40,703 bases of DNA. Source: Caulobacteraceae bacterium (GTDB lineage Bacteria; Pseudomonadota; Alphaproteobacteria; Caulobacterales; Caulobacteraceae). The stretch is from the NCBI GenBank assembly GCA_027452265.1, contig DAIDGR010000050.1, positions 1 through 40,703 on the forward strand, given 5' to 3'. Below are positions 14,290-25,000 of the stretch, one piece after another (within the stretch, counting starts at the first letter, position 1; every line of letters starts with the position of its first letter). Position numbers and translations under genes: made by a program. Below the pieces are notes generated by a model, which ran no database searches, was not told the origin of the DNA, and worked only from the letters and a program-made list of their open reading frames with translations.

Positions 14290-15941
14290 GCGGTCTTTTG
14301 CCGCGCCGGGCGCGGGTGGTGCTGGGCCGGCGGGCCGGCCTCGTCTGGGCCGTGCCCCTGGCGGCGTTTCTGGTGGTCGCCTATCTCGGGCTCCGCGCTC
14401 TCGCCAATCCAGGCATCGAGGCGACCATCGTCTTCCACGACGCCGCCGGCGCCATGCCCGGCGACACCAAGGTCATCTATCGTGGTCTGCAGGTCGGCCA
14501 TGTGAGCCGTATCGTCCTCGACCGCGACGGCCACAGCGTCGATGTCACGGTGCGCCTCGACCGCCGGGTCAAGCCGGCTCTGACCACGAGCGCCGCCTTC
14601 TGGCTTGAAGGCGCCAATGTCGATTTCGCCGACCTGGCCTCCCTCCGCGCCGCCGTCGCCGGGGTGACCATCGATATGGCCGCCGGAGGGCCCGGCGCCG
14701 CCCCCACCCTCCGCTTCCGCGGACTGGATGCGCGTCCCATGGTCATGCCGGACGAGAAAGGGACCTGGTACTGGCTGCAGACCGACAATATCGGCGCCAT
14801 CCGGGCCGGGTCGAACGTGCTGTATCGCGGCATCGAGGTGGGCAAGATCACCCGGGTCGACCTTGCCCCTGGACCGGCCCTGCGGGCCCGGGCCTTTGTG
14901 CGGGCGCCCTATGACGCCCTAGTGCGGCCGGGGTCCCTATTCTGGACCGTGGCGCCGCTTCGCATCTCCTTCTCGGGGGCCGATATCGGGGCCCAGTTCG
15001 ATCCTTCGGCGGCGCTGGGGGCTGTGACCTTCGAGACCCCCGAGCCGTTCCGCGATCAGGCGGCGAGTGCGCCGGATTCGGTCTTTGCCCTCTATCTCGA
15101 CCAGACCCACGCCCTGGGCGATGGGGTCGGACCCAAGGTGCTCTATCGCGCGCGCTTCACCGCCTCGGCCGGCAGCCTGGCCAAGGGCGCGCCCGTGACT
15201 CTGGGCGGAATCCAGGTGGGCGAGGTGACAGAGGTGGGCATGTCCCTGGATCCTGAGACGGGCAAGCTCGACATGCCGGTGACCTTCGCCATCGAGCCGC
15301 TGCGCGTGCATCTCAAGGGCGTTCCGGCTGACCGTCTGGGCGACCGGGCGGTCATGGACCGGGCGATGGCCGGGCTTCTGGCCCGGGGCTATCGCGCCGA
15401 GCTGGAGCAGAATCCGCCTCTGGTCGGCGCCTCCTATATCGCGCTCGACGCCACCGGACTTGGTCCGGCCCGGCTTGATCGCGAGGGGCCCTATCCCCTG
15501 GTGCCCAGCCGCGCCATGCCCGATCTCACCGAACTCGGCGACAAGACCACGCTGCTTCTGGACCATCTCGACGCTGTCCCCCTGCAGGAGATCGGCGAAA
15601 ATACGCGCCAGATCACCGCCCGGCTCGCTCGCCTGCTCAATTCCGGCAAGATCGACGAAAGCGTCGCGCGGCTCGACGACACCCTGGGCGAGACCGACAA
15701 GCTGGTGCAGGCGGTTCGCCCGCAGGTGGGGCCTCTGGCGGCGGATCTCCGCCACGCCGCCGATCAGCTGGACCAGTTGGCGACTTCCGCCAATCAGATG
15801 GTGAGCGGTCAGGGCGCCAGTCCGGACGCCAATCTGCCTGACGCCCTGCGTGAGGTGAGCAACGCCGCCCGTTCGCTCCGGGCCCTGGCCGATGAGCTGC
15901 AGCGTCACCCTGAAGTCCTGATCCAAGGCAAGCATCCATGA
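14286..15941 (+). CDS. pqiB: PqiB-like MCE-domain lipid transport protein
   Basis: 551 residues from a GTG overlapping the pqiA stop. One N-terminal membrane anchor (about 16-36) is followed by three MCE domains starting near residues 42, 157 and 270, each with the RGxxVGxV signature (YRGLQVGHV, YRGIEVGKI, LGGIQVGEV). The last ~130 residues are helical and Ala/Leu/Gln-rich, matching the C-terminal helix bundle that extends the PqiB needle. E. coli PqiB forms a hexameric periplasmic tunnel between inner and outer membrane; the same role is expected. The stop overlaps pqiC by ATGA. Confidence 0.93.
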   Translation: MSGLLPRRARVVLGRRAGLVWAVPLAAFLVVAYLGLRALANPGIEATIVFHDAAGAMPGDTKVIYRGLQVGHVSRIVLDRDGHSVDVTVRLDRRVKPALTTSAAFWLEGANVDFADLASLRAAVAGVTIDMAAGGPGAAPTLRFRGLDARPMVMPDEKGTWYWLQTDNIGAIRAGSNVLYRGIEVGKITRVDLAPGPALRARAFVRAPYDALVRPGSLFWTVAPLRISFSGADIGAQFDPSAALGAVTFETPEPFRDQAASAPDSVFALYLDQTHALGDGVGPKVLYRARFTASAGSLAKGAPVTLGGIQVGEVTEVGMSLDPETGKLDMPVTFAIEPLRVHLKGVPADRLGDRAVMDRAMAGLLARGYRAELEQNPPLVGASYIALDATGLGPARLDREGPYPLVPSRAMPDLTELGDKTTLLLDHLDAVPLQEIGENTRQITARLARLLNSGKIDESVARLDDTLGETDKLVQAVRPQVGPLAADLRHAADQLDQLATSANQMVSGQGASPDANLPDALREVSNAARSLRALADELQRHPEVLIQGKHP

Positions 15942-16543
15942 CCCGTGCGCCCGTTCTCGGCCTCGCCGGCATCCTGGGCCCTGGTCTGAGCCTCGCCGTG
16001 GGATTTGGCCTCGCGGGCTGCGTCTCAAGCCCGGCCACGCATCTCTATGCGCTCAAGGCCTACCCAGGCGTGACGGCCGCCGCGCCCGCGGCGTCGGTGG
16101 GCGCGCGTCTGCAGCTTCGCGGGGTCAATCTTCCGCCGCAGTTCGATCGCCCGGAGATCACCGAAACGCCGGACCGGGGCCCCTTGAAGACCTACCCGTT
16201 CGCGCAGTGGGCCGCGCCCCTTCCCGAAATGATCCAGGCGACCTTGGCCGCAGACCTTCTGACGCGCCTTCCGCCTGGCCGGCTGGTGGAGTCCGCCGCC
16301 CCGACCCCGCCCGACGCGTCGCTCCTGCGGCTCGACATCCTCAGCCTTCACCTGGAGGGCGGCGCCGCCGAAGCCGAGGTCAGCTGGGCCCGCACGCCGC
16401 CCCATGGCGGGGCGATCATCATCCGCACCGCCCGGATCGAGGTTCCGGCGCGCGGACACGGGGCGGACGCCGACGCCCAGGCCCTGTCCCGCCTTCTGGA
16501 AGCCATCGCCGATCGCATGGCGGCGGACCTGGCGTCGTCCTGA
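15938..16543 (+). CDS. pqiC: PqiC-like outer-membrane lipoprotein (ABC-type transport auxiliary)
   Basis: 201 residues. The signal sequence ends in a lipobox, GLAGC, with the lipidated Cys at about residue 28, followed by VSSPATHLYAL, the typical start of PqiC/YmbA-type proteins (PF03886). Then LQLRGVNLPPQFDRPEI and a C-terminal LSRLLEAIADRMAADL helix complete the family pattern. The protein should sit at the inner face of the outer membrane and dock the PqiB tunnel. It is translationally coupled to pqiB by ATGA. The 105 bases after its stop hold the palindrome GGCGCATGCGCC (16555-16566) and the glpK leader. Confidence 0.88.
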   Translation: MTRAPVLGLAGILGPGLSLAVGFGLAGCVSSPATHLYALKAYPGVTAAAPAASVGARLQLRGVNLPPQFDRPEITETPDRGPLKTYPFAQWAAPLPEMIQATLAADLLTRLPPGRLVESAAPTPPDASLLRLDILSLHLEGGAAEAEVSWARTPPHGGAIIIRTARIEVPARGHGADADAQALSRLLEAIADRMAADLASS

Positions 16544-16648
16544 GGCCGGCGTCGGGCGCATGCGCCTGATCGACGCCGCGCGACAGAGCGGTTAGGAGCG
16601 GGAACGAAACGCACGACGCCTTAGATGTCGGCAAGACCGGGAGGACCC

Positions 16649-18130
16649 ATGGCCGGACCCTATGTCGCGGCGATCGATCAGGGCACGACATCCTCGCGTT
16701 GCCTGGTGTTCGATGGCGCGGGTGATCTTCTCGCCATGGCCCAGACGCCCCACCGGCAGATCCATCCCCGGCCCGGCTGGGTCGAGCACGACGCCCTGGA
16801 GATCTGGGGGCATGTCCAGACGGTGACCGCGGAGGCTCTGAGCCGGGCCGGGCTTGAGGCGCGGGATCTGGCGGCCGTGGGGGTGACCAACCAGCGTGAG
16901 ACCACCGTCATCTGGGATCGCCGGACGGGCAAGCCCATCGCCCCGGCCGTGGTCTGGCAGGACACGCGCACGGCGGATCTCGTGGCCGAGCTCGGCCGGG
17001 ACGAAGGCCAGGACCGCTTCCGCGCCCGCTGCGGTCTGCCCCTGGCGACTTACTTTTCCGGGCCCAAGGCGCGCTGGCTGCTCGATCACGTGGAGGGCGC
17101 CCGGACGGCGGCGGCGCGCGGCGATCTGCTTTTTGGCACCATCGAGACCTGGCTGATCTGGAACCTCACCGGCGTCCACGTCACGGATGTGACCAACGCC
17201 AGCCGCAGCATGCTGATGAATCTGGAGACCCTCGACTGGGACGAGGAGTTGCTGGGCGCCATCGGCGTGCCGCGCGCCATGCTTCCGCGCATCGTCTCAA
17301 GCTCTGAGGTCTATGGCGAGGGGCGCGGCGTGCTCTCCGGTGTCCCGATCGCCGGGGCCATGGGCGACCAGCAGGCCGCCCTGTTCGGCCAGGCCTGTTT
17401 TGCGCCGGGAGAGGGCAAATGCACCTATGGCACGGGCGCCTTTCTGCTGGTGAACAGCGGGACCAGACCCGCCCCCTCTCAGCACGGCCTTCTCACCACG
17501 GTTGCCTACAAGATCGGCGCGCAGGCGCCGGTCTATGCCCTGGAGGGGTCCGTGGCCGTGGCCGGGGCCCTGGTGCAGTGGCTGCGCGACAATCTGGGCT
17601 TCATCGGCGCGGCCTCGGAGATCGAGGCCCTGGCGGCCAGCGTTCCGGACAATGGCGGCTGCTGGCTGGTTCCGGCCTTTTCCGGCCTGTTCGCACCGCA
17701 CTGGCGGCCGGACGCCCGCGGGGCCCTGGTGGGTCTGACGGCCTTCGTCACCCGGGCGCACATCGCCCGCGCGGCCCTGGAGTCCACCGCCTGGCAGGTG
17801 CGTGAAGTGACCGACGCCATGGCGGCGGACCTCGGCCAGCCCCTGACCAGCCTGAAGGCCGATGGCGGCATGACCGCCAATACCCTCCTGATGCAGATCC
17901 AGGCCGACGCCCTGGGCGCGCCCGTGGTGCGGCCGAAGATCACCGAGACCACCTCGCTGGGCGCCGCCTATGCGGCGGGTCTGGCCGTGGGGGTGTGGCC
18001 GGACCTTGGGGCCCTGGCGGCCCAGTGGCGGGCGGATCAGGAGTGGCGGCCGAAGGTCAGCGCGTCGGCGCGCGAAGGCGCCTACGCCCAGTGGCGCAAG
18101 GCCGTTCAGCGGACCCTGGACTGGGTCTGA
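16649..18130 (+). CDS. glpK: Glycerol kinase
   Basis: 493 residues from the ATG at 16649, supported by GGGAGG five bases upstream; an in-frame start 24 bases earlier is less likely. FGGY-family kinase: N-terminal ATP-binding [26 protein letters not shown] with VVWQDTRT for glycerol binding, [13 protein letters not shown] and [13 protein letters not shown] in the middle, and the second FGGY signature [19 protein letters not shown]. It phosphorylates glycerol to sn-glycerol-3-phosphate with ATP. No glpD, glpF or glpR is adjacent, so it stands as a single gene. It converges on the TraB/GumN-like gene with only 15 bases between stops and no obvious terminator. Confidence 0.97.
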   Translation: MAGPYVAAIDQGTTSSRCLVFDGAGDLLAMAQTPHRQIHPRPGWVEHDALEIWGHVQTVTAEALSRAGLEARDLAAVGVTNQRETTVIWDRRTGKPIAPAVVWQDTRTADLVAELGRDEGQDRFRARCGLPLATYFSGPKARWLLDHVEGARTAAARGDLLFGTIETWLIWNLTGVHVTDVTNASRSMLMNLETLDWDEELLGAIGVPRAMLPRIVSSSEVYGEGRGVLSGVPIAGAMGDQQAALFGQACFAPGEGKCTYGTGAFLLVNSGTRPAPSQHGLLTTVAYKIGAQAPVYALEGSVAVAGALVQWLRDNLGFIGAASEIEALAASVPDNGGCWLVPAFSGLFAPHWRPDARGALVGLTAFVTRAHIARAALESTAWQVREVTDAMAADLGQPLTSLKADGGMTANTLLMQIQADALGAPVVRPKITETTSLGAAYAAGLAVGVWPDLGALAAQWRADQEWRPKVSASAREGAYAQWRKAVQRTLDWV

Positions 18131-18145
18131 TCTCGCATCCGCGCC

Positions 18146-19042
18146 CTATTGCCGCGTGGCGGCGAGGCCAAGCTTGGAGAGGTCGGCCTGCACGCTGTCG
18201 GGCCCGGCAAAGTGTCCGGCCCCCAGGGCGACAAAATAGGTTCCCGAGCCCTGGGCCAGGGCGGCAATGTCCTTGGCGAAGCGTTGATTCCGCTCGACGA
18301 TCAGGATGCGGTAGAGCTCGGGCGATTGCGCCTTGATGTCTTCGTTGACCAGCGTGTTGATGCCCGCGACATCGCCGGCCAGCCAGTCGGCGACCAGGCG
18401 GTTGACGTCATCGAGGCCCTTGTCGGCGTCCGACACGCTGGACATCAGAAAATCGATCTCATCCTGGGGCGGCAGATCGGCGAAATACCGCGCCTGCTCC
18501 TCCTCGGTCTCAAAGCCCTTGATCGGCTTGCCGCCCGCGCGCGCATCCTTCATCAGCGTCATCTCGACCCCGGACTTGGGATCGAACCCCGCCTTGATCA
18601 GCGGCAGGGCCTCGACCACCGTCGCCGCCAGCCAGGGTCTGAAGCCGTTGAACTGCGCCTCGGAGGCGCCGTAGGCGGCCAGCACCTTGTTCAGGGCCGC
18701 CATCTGAGCGGCATTCAGCTTGGTGGAGAGCGGATGGCGCGGGTCCACCCCATAGGTTTCGATGACCTTGAGGATTTCGGCCTGATCGTCGATGTCGGGC
18801 ACTTCGAGATAGAGGGCGTCGGAGGCCTTGAACGCGGCGTCGAGCGCCGGATCGCGCCAGGTCATGTCTGGCCTGAGAATGTGCGTTGTGCCGAACAGCC
18901 AGACCGTGGCGTGCGGACCCTGCACTTTCCAAAGGGCGGGCGCGGCGGCGGCAAGGCTCGCGGCGCCAACCGCCAGGCTGGCCAGGAGCGCACTCAGTCC
19001 GGTTCGCCAGAGTCCTCGGCGAAGGCGTGGACTGGGGAGCAT
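18146..19042 (-). CDS. TraB/GumN family protein
   Basis: 298 residues from the ATG at 19042, chosen because AGAGG lies six bases upstream; an ATG seven codons earlier lacks such a site. A signal peptide (ending about residue 35, ...SLAAAAPA) implies export to the periplasm. Family marks: LWKVQGPHATVWLFGTTHIL near the mature N-terminus, ALYLEVPD, PWLAATVVE, KGFETEEEQ, and the C-terminal GTYFVALGAGHFAGPDS. The His of GTTHIL and of GAGHFAG with the conserved Glu residues resemble the metal-hydrolase (Tiki-like) active site proposed for this superfamily (PF01963). Substrate unknown. Divergent from tesB. Confidence 0.88.
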   Translation of the reverse strand: MLPSPRLRRGLWRTGLSALLASLAVGAASLAAAAPALWKVQGPHATVWLFGTTHILRPDMTWRDPALDAAFKASDALYLEVPDIDDQAEILKVIETYGVDPRHPLSTKLNAAQMAALNKVLAAYGASEAQFNGFRPWLAATVVEALPLIKAGFDPKSGVEMTLMKDARAGGKPIKGFETEEEQARYFADLPPQDEIDFLMSSVSDADKGLDDVNRLVADWLAGDVAGINTLVNEDIKAQSPELYRILIVERNQRFAKDIAALAQGSGTYFVALGAGHFAGPDSVQADLSKLGLAATRQ

Positions 19043-19208
19043 GAGAGACCTCTTTTGTGGCATGCGGGTCCCGTATTCCTTAAAGAGCTTTGCATCGCCA
19101 CGCAGCCTTGAGCCAGGATTGGGGCTGGCGTGCACGCCCCGGGCGCCCAAACTTGCCCGAACGGGCGCCGCCCGATAGGACCCGCCGCCTGACGCTGCGC
19201 GAGGACCC
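19043..19208. promoter_or_regulatory. divergent promoter region, TraB-like / tesB
   Basis: 166 bases between two divergent starts, so it must hold both promoters. GGCGCCC (19142-19148) and GGGCGCC (19163-19169) form a 7-bp inverted repeat with a 14-base loop in the probable tesB leader. An AT-richer patch, CCTTAAAGAGCTTTGC (19078-19093), lies nearer the TraB side. No convincing -35/-10 pair. Confidence 0.4.
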
Positions 19209-20018
19209 ATGGCCGAGAGTCTGATCGAGATGCTGAGCCTCGAACCGATCGAGGTGAACCTGTTCCGGGGTCGCGCGCCCCAGGGCCAGGGTCCGCGCAT
19301 TTTCGGCGGCCTGGTGATCGCCCAGGCCCTGCTGGCCGCCTATCGCACGGTGGAGACGCGGCTATGCCACTCTCTGCACTGTTATTTCATCCGGCCCGGC
19401 GACCCGGCCGTACCGATTCTCTACGAGGTCGACCGCGCCCGGGACGGGCGCAGCTTCACGACCCGCCGGGTCACGGCGATTCAGCATGGCGAGCAGATCT
19501 TCAACCTCGCCGCGTCGTTCCAGGACGCCGAGCCCGGGGCCGAGCACCAGGACCCCATGCCTGATCTGCCGACACCCGATGTCCTTCTGGGCGATCCGCG
19601 ACAGGGCGACGGGTCGCGGCCGATCGAGATCAAGCCGGTCGAGAAGGACTGGGGCGCGCCGGGGGCTTCATCCTCGACCCAGAACATCTGGATGCGCGCG
19701 GTGGAGGATCTGGGCGAGGACCCGGTGCTCAACCAGGCGGTCATCGCCTACGCCTCGGACATGTCGTTCCTCTCCACGTCGATGCGGCCGCACGGCTGGA
19801 CCTGGCAGACGCCTGGCCTGCAGAGCGCCAGCCTCGACCATGTCATCTGGTTCCACAGGCCCTCGCGCTTCAATGACTGGCATCTCTATGCCCAACGCAG
19901 CCCCTCCAGTTCCGGCGCCCGGGGCATGAATCTTGGGGCCGTCTATCATTGCGACGGGACCCTGGTGGCGACCACCGCCCAGGAGGGGCTGATCCGGCGC
20001 CGCCCGCCTAAGGGCTGA
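19209..20018 (+). CDS. tesB: Acyl-CoA thioesterase II
   Basis: 269 residues, a normal length for TesB, with GAGG five bases before the ATG. Double hot-dog fold: the first half has RIFGGLVIAQALLAAYRTV and LHCYFIRPGDP; the second half has AVIAYASDMSFLSTSMRPHG, SLDHVIWFHRP and the terminal TTAQEGLIR. The Asp of YASD, the Ser/Thr of the second half and the Gln of AQEG match the catalytic triad known from E. coli TesB. It hydrolyses medium- to long-chain acyl-CoA to free acid and CoA in the cytoplasm. It precedes tamA by 16 bases. Confidence 0.95.
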   Translation: MAESLIEMLSLEPIEVNLFRGRAPQGQGPRIFGGLVIAQALLAAYRTVETRLCHSLHCYFIRPGDPAVPILYEVDRARDGRSFTTRRVTAIQHGEQIFNLAASFQDAEPGAEHQDPMPDLPTPDVLLGDPRQGDGSRPIEIKPVEKDWGAPGASSSTQNIWMRAVEDLGEDPVLNQAVIAYASDMSFLSTSMRPHGWTWQTPGLQSASLDHVIWFHRPSRFNDWHLYAQRSPSSSGARGMNLGAVYHCDGTLVATTAQEGLIRRRPPKG

Positions 20019-20034
20019 CAGGGCAGGGGCCGGC

Positions 20035-22062
20035 GTGAGAGCTCGCGGTCCCGTGCGCCGTAGCCAACCGACCGGACGGGCGGCGTCGAGCCTCGGCCTC
20101 GTGCTCGGTCTGGCCATCGCCCTGGCTCTCCGAACCGCGGCCTGGGCCGAGCCTCCGCCGCTCCCCCCGTCTCCGTCGCCATCGCCGGCGCCGGCGCCTC
20201 AGGGCGCTCCGCCGTCGCCTCCCGCGTCGCCCGCGCCGGACTCCGAACTCAACGCCCCGCTGGAGCCGCTCGATCAGTTCGCTCTCGACGCCGCCAAGCT
20301 GACGGCGCCGGTTCAGACGCGCGGACAAGGGGCGGGCAGGGTCGCCTATGCCGTCCGGATCGAGGGCATGCCCAGCAAGGACCTGCTCAAGCGCTTCCGC
20401 GGCCTATCCGCCCTGGTTCGAGGTCGGGGCCGGGCGCCCGACGCCGAACAGCTCGATGCGCGATCCGCCGGCGACGCCCGCCTGCTGGCGAGCTTCCTGC
20501 GTTCCCAGGGCTATTTCGACGCCGCCACCCACGTCTCCGCCGCCCCGCCCTCGGGCCGGGAGAAACGGGAGGTCATCACCCTGAACGCCGAGCCCGGCGC
20601 GCGCTACACCCTCGACAAGGTTGCCCTGACCGGTCCCGACACCGTTCCGCCAGGCCTTGTCCAGGCGGCGTTCCGGATCAGATCCGGCCAGCCGGTGGTG
20701 GCCCCGATCATCCTGGCGGCCGAAGCCCAGATCACGGCCCGCCTGCCGCAGGAGGGCTATCCCTTCGTCAAGCTCGGCGCCCATGACGTGGTGCTCGACG
20801 ACGAGACCCATACGGCCGATTACCTGCTTCCGGTCGATCCGGGTGTGCGCGCGCGGTTTGGGACCCTGCAGATCGTCGGGGCTCACGTCCTGCCCCTCTG
20901 GCAGCTCAAGGTGCTTCCGCGGTTTCGCGCCGGCGACCTGTATGACAGCCGCAAGCTCGACGATCTGAGGCGGGAGCTGATCGCCACAGGTCTCTTCGCC
21001 ACCGCCGAGGCCACGCCACAGCCGGCGTCCGGCCCCTCGCCGGACGGAACGACGCCGGTGGACATCGCCGTCACGGGAACCCCGGCCAAGCCACACAGCC
21101 TGAGCGGATCGGTGGGCTATCAGACGGGACTGGGCGGCACGGCGGAGATCGACTGGACCGATCACGACCTCTGGCCGCCGGAGGGCGCCCTGACCGTGCG
21201 CGGTCTGGCGGGAACGCAGCAGTCCCTGGCCGGGTTGACCTTTCTGCGCTCGGACCTTGGCCAGAGGGACGAAAATCTCCAGCTGATCGCCCAGGTCTCG
21301 CGCGAGACCCTGGACGCCTACAACGCCGACACGGCGGAGGTCGCCGCCACCCTGGCCCGCATTTCCACGCCGCTCTGGCAGAAGCTCTGGACCTGGTCGG
21401 TGGGGGTTGAGGGGCTGCTTAGTCAGGAAACGGGCTACGACCCGGTCGCGGCGGCCACGGTGCGCCGCACCTACGAGATCGCCGCCCTGCCGCTGCAGGC
21501 GCAATATGATCGCTCCGACGACCTCCTGAACCCGACCCGGGGCTTTCGCATCAGCCTTCAGCCCACGCCCGAGGTGTCGGTCGGAGATGGGCAGGTGTTC
21601 ATGGAGAGCCTGTTCAACGCGTCCGCCTATGCGCCGGTGCTGTCCAACCTGGTGCTGGCCGGACGGTTGCAGCTGGGGGACCTGTTCGGCGCGGCGGTGC
21701 AGGACGTGGCGCCTTCACAGCGATTCTATGCCGGCGGCGGCGGGTCGGTGCGCGGTTACGCCTATCAGGGCGTTGGACCCAAAAGCCCGCAGGGCGCGCC
21801 GATCGGCGGGGTGTCCTCGACCCTGGTGTCGGGCGAGGCGCGTTGGCGCTTTGGCGACTACGGTCTTGTCGCCTTCATCGACGGCGGCAATGTTTTCGAA
21901 AGCGGCGCACCCCGGTTCACGGGCCTTCGGTTCGGCGCGGGCCTTGGCTTCCGCTACTTCACCAGCTTTGGCCCCTTGCGCTTCGATCTCGCCACCCCTC
22001 TGACCCGGCGTCCCGGAGACCCGGCGCTGGGGGTCTATATCTCCATCGGCCAGGCCTTCTGA
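20035..22062 (+). CDS. tamA: TamA, Omp85-family outer-membrane assembly factor
   Basis: 675 residues from a GTG. A signal peptide (cleavage about residue 38) is followed by a low-complexity Pro/Ser/Ala tract (about 39-68), then POTRA domains (about 100-340; e.g. RVAYAVRIEGMPSKDLLKRF, FLRSQGYFDA, LRRELIATGLF) and a 16-strand Omp85 beta-barrel to the C-terminus, including the RFYAGGGGSVRGYAYQGVGP segment with the conserved RGY lid motif. The chain ends in Phe, as barrel proteins usually do. TamA works with TamB in outer-membrane protein insertion and, by newer evidence, lipid transport. The stop overlaps the tamB start by one base (TGATG). Confidence 0.93.
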   Translation: MRARGPVRRSQPTGRAASSLGLVLGLAIALALRTAAWAEPPPLPPSPSPSPAPAPQGAPPSPPASPAPDSELNAPLEPLDQFALDAAKLTAPVQTRGQGAGRVAYAVRIEGMPSKDLLKRFRGLSALVRGRGRAPDAEQLDARSAGDARLLASFLRSQGYFDAATHVSAAPPSGREKREVITLNAEPGARYTLDKVALTGPDTVPPGLVQAAFRIRSGQPVVAPIILAAEAQITARLPQEGYPFVKLGAHDVVLDDETHTADYLLPVDPGVRARFGTLQIVGAHVLPLWQLKVLPRFRAGDLYDSRKLDDLRRELIATGLFATAEATPQPASGPSPDGTTPVDIAVTGTPAKPHSLSGSVGYQTGLGGTAEIDWTDHDLWPPEGALTVRGLAGTQQSLAGLTFLRSDLGQRDENLQLIAQVSRETLDAYNADTAEVAATLARISTPLWQKLWTWSVGVEGLLSQETGYDPVAAATVRRTYEIAALPLQAQYDRSDDLLNPTRGFRISLQPTPEVSVGDGQVFMESLFNASAYAPVLSNLVLAGRLQLGDLFGAAVQDVAPSQRFYAGGGGSVRGYAYQGVGPKSPQGAPIGGVSSTLVSGEARWRFGDYGLVAFIDGGNVFESGAPRFTGLRFGAGLGFRYFTSFGPLRFDLATPLTRRPGDPALGVYISIGQAF

Positions 22063-25000
22063 TGACCGAGCCGCCCCCCCAGTCCGGCCCCCCGCCGCCT
22101 GACGCGCGGCCCGAAGCCCCACAAGGCGCCCGCCGGACCTCCCCGGGTAGGGTGGCAGGCCGCGCTCTCGCCGCGGTGGCCGTGTCGCTGATCGCCCTTT
22201 TGGCCCTGGCGCTCGGCGGCCTCGACACCCGGCTGGGTCGCGGGCTTCTGGCGCGCGAGATCGCGCGGGTGGATCTGGGCGAGGGCCTGCACCTCAGCAT
22301 CGGCCGGATCGACGGCTCGATCTGGCGGCGCATGGTCCTGCGTCAGGTGGCGCTCTCCGATCCGCAAGGGGTGTTCCTGCGGGCGCCGGAGGTGACCCTG
22401 GCCTGGCGGCCGGCGCGGCTGCTTGATCGGGACGTTCTGATTGAGGAGGCGCGGAGCCCGGAGATCCGTCTCTTGCGTCTCCCCCGGCTCGCCCGCCCGC
22501 CCGGGCAGGCGCCTTCGTCGTCGCCGCGCCTGCATATCGCCCTGGAGCATCTGCGGGTCGACGCGCTTTTGATTGGACCGCCCGGGGCCCAGGCCCCGCC
22601 TCCGGTGAGCCTGATGGGCTCGGTCGAGATCCTGGCGGCCCGGGTTCGGCTCGACCTGCATGCGGCCGTGGCCAAGCCTGGCGCCGACGGAGGGGGGGAT
22701 CGGTTCGACGCGCGGCTCGACGCCGATCCGGACCACAACCGTCTGCAGGCGAACCTTGCCCTGACGGCCCCGCGTGGCGGCGCTCTGGATCATCTGCTGG
22801 GCCTTGGCGCCCCGCTCGAGGCCAAGCTCCAGGGCGGCGGCGACTGGCAGGCCTGGAATGGCGAGACACAGGCCCGATTGGGCGGTCGTCCCCTGCTGGA
22901 CGCCCACCTCACGGCCCGCGACGGGGCGTTCCGCGCCAGGGGCAAGGCGGCGCCTGGCGATCTTGTCCACATGGGCGAGCGGCCGGGCGATGGGCAGGCT
23001 GAGGCGCGCCATGACGCGGCCGCCTGGCTCGCGGGGCGTTTCGCCTTCGACATCAGCACGCGTCCCGAGCCCGCCAACCGCCTTTGGCTGCAGGCCGACG
23101 CGGTCTCATCAAGCCTCTCCGCCAAGGCCCAGGGCAGGTTGGACCTGAAGCGCGGGCGGTTCGAGGGCCTCGACGCCGGGCTGGAGGCCCAGGGCGAATG
23201 GCCTCTGCCCGGCGGCCTTCGTGTTCGCGATCCGCACCTCCATGCCCGTCTCGCCGGGGTGTTCGCCATGCCAGAGACCACCGGCGAGGTTCGCGCCGCC
23301 ACGCTCTCCGGCGCGGGCTTCACCTTGACCGGGCTGCAAGCCCACGGAGAGTCCGCCCCCAGGGCGTCCGGGGCCCGGTCGCTCAAGATCTCGGCTGACC
23401 TGTCCAGCGTGACAGGCCTTCCGGCGGGCCTGGATCCCCTGGCGGCCAAGGCGGCGCTCGCCTCTGATCTCATCCTCGATCGACGCGGAGAGGTCCGGGG
23501 AACCGTCACGCTCCGCTCACCGCGCCTGATGGCCGATCTGAACCTGTCCCCGACCCGCTCTGGCCTGGCCGGCAACCTCACCGCTCACGCCAGGGGCTAC
23601 GACCTCGCGGGGCAGGGCCTGGCGGACCTGGACCTGACCTCATCGGTGGGACTGGACGCCAAGGGGCAGCTTTCTCTTGACGGGACCCTCCATGGTGTCG
23701 CCCGCGAGCTGAGCGATCCGACGGTGCGACAGGTCTTTGACGGCCCAGCCGAGGCGTCCGGCCATCTGCGGGTGTCCCCGGATGGAGCCGCAGCGGTCAG
23801 CGGAATGACCTTGAGCTCGCCGGGGCTGGCGATCCGCGCAGGCGAGGCGCGTCTGGCTCCGGACGGCGGGCTGTCTCTGCATCTGGCGGGGCGGTCGCGC
23901 GATTTCGGACCCCTGGACCTGACCGCCTCGGGCAATCTTGACGCCCTGCACCTGCGGCTTGCGGCGCCGCGGCCCTCGCCCCTGGGACTCAGCGACCTCG
24001 TGGCGGAGGCGGCTCAGGCCAAGGGCGCGCGCGCCGGGGAAAGCCTCTGGCGCCTCCAGGCCCGGGCGACCTCCGACTATGGTCCGGTCACGCTCGACTC
24101 CGATCTCGACATCCTGGGTTCGTCGACGTCGCTCAAGGTCAAGCGGGCCCGCCTGGGCGATCTGGGCCTGGTGGGCGTCGTCAAGGCCGGCGCATCGGGC
24201 CTTCTGAGCGGCGATCTCTCGCTGTCCGGCGAAGGGCTGAAGGGCGTGGCCCATCTGAGCGAGGTGGACGGCGCTCAGGCCGCGCGCGTCTCGCTGAGCG
24301 GCCACGGGGTTCGATTGCCCCTGCACCCGGACCTCACCCTGAGGCAGGGCAAGGCGGACCTCGTCCTTCAGTTGCATAAGACGGGTCCGACCCTGACGGG
24401 AGCGGTGAGCGCGGCGGGCGCTCACTGGAACGGGATCACCGTGTCGCGGCTCAGTCTGGACCTGGGTTTGCACCGGGGCGAGGGCCAGGTGCGGTTCGAC
24501 GCCGCGGGCTCAGCCGCCGCGCCCTTCGCCCTCAAGGGCGTGGCCCGGGTGTCTCCCGGCCTGATCCGGCTCTCCGGCGAGGGCAGCGCCGCCAAGGTCC
24601 CGATCCAGGTGAACGGCGAGGCGGTCCTGCACCAGCTTCCCGGCGGCTACCGGCTCGACCCGACGACCATCGTTCTGCCGCATGGCCGGATCCTCGTCTC
24701 CGGCGAGAATGACTCGGCGGGGATCAAGGCTGACCTCGCGCTCGAGGGTGCGGATCTTGGCGTTCTGCGCGCTTTTGCGCCCGATCTCGATGTGGCCGGT
24801 GTGGCCACCGGTCAGGCCAGGTTCGACCTGCCCGCCAGCGGCGCCATGCCCACGGCCCATGCGAGCCTTCAGGTCCTGAATTTCACCCGCAGCGGCATGG
24901 CGGCGGCCGCCGCGCCCATGGACCTTGCCCTTACCGCCGAGCTCTCGCCGGCGGGCGGGGCCCTGCACGCCCTGGCGCGCCAGGGCGGCGCGACGATTGG

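Noticed and set aside
16555-16566. GGCGCATGCGCC palindrome upstream of glpK as an operator
   Set aside because: A GC-rich 12-base palindrome is not unusual in this composition, and it lies about 80 bases before glpK with no second copy.
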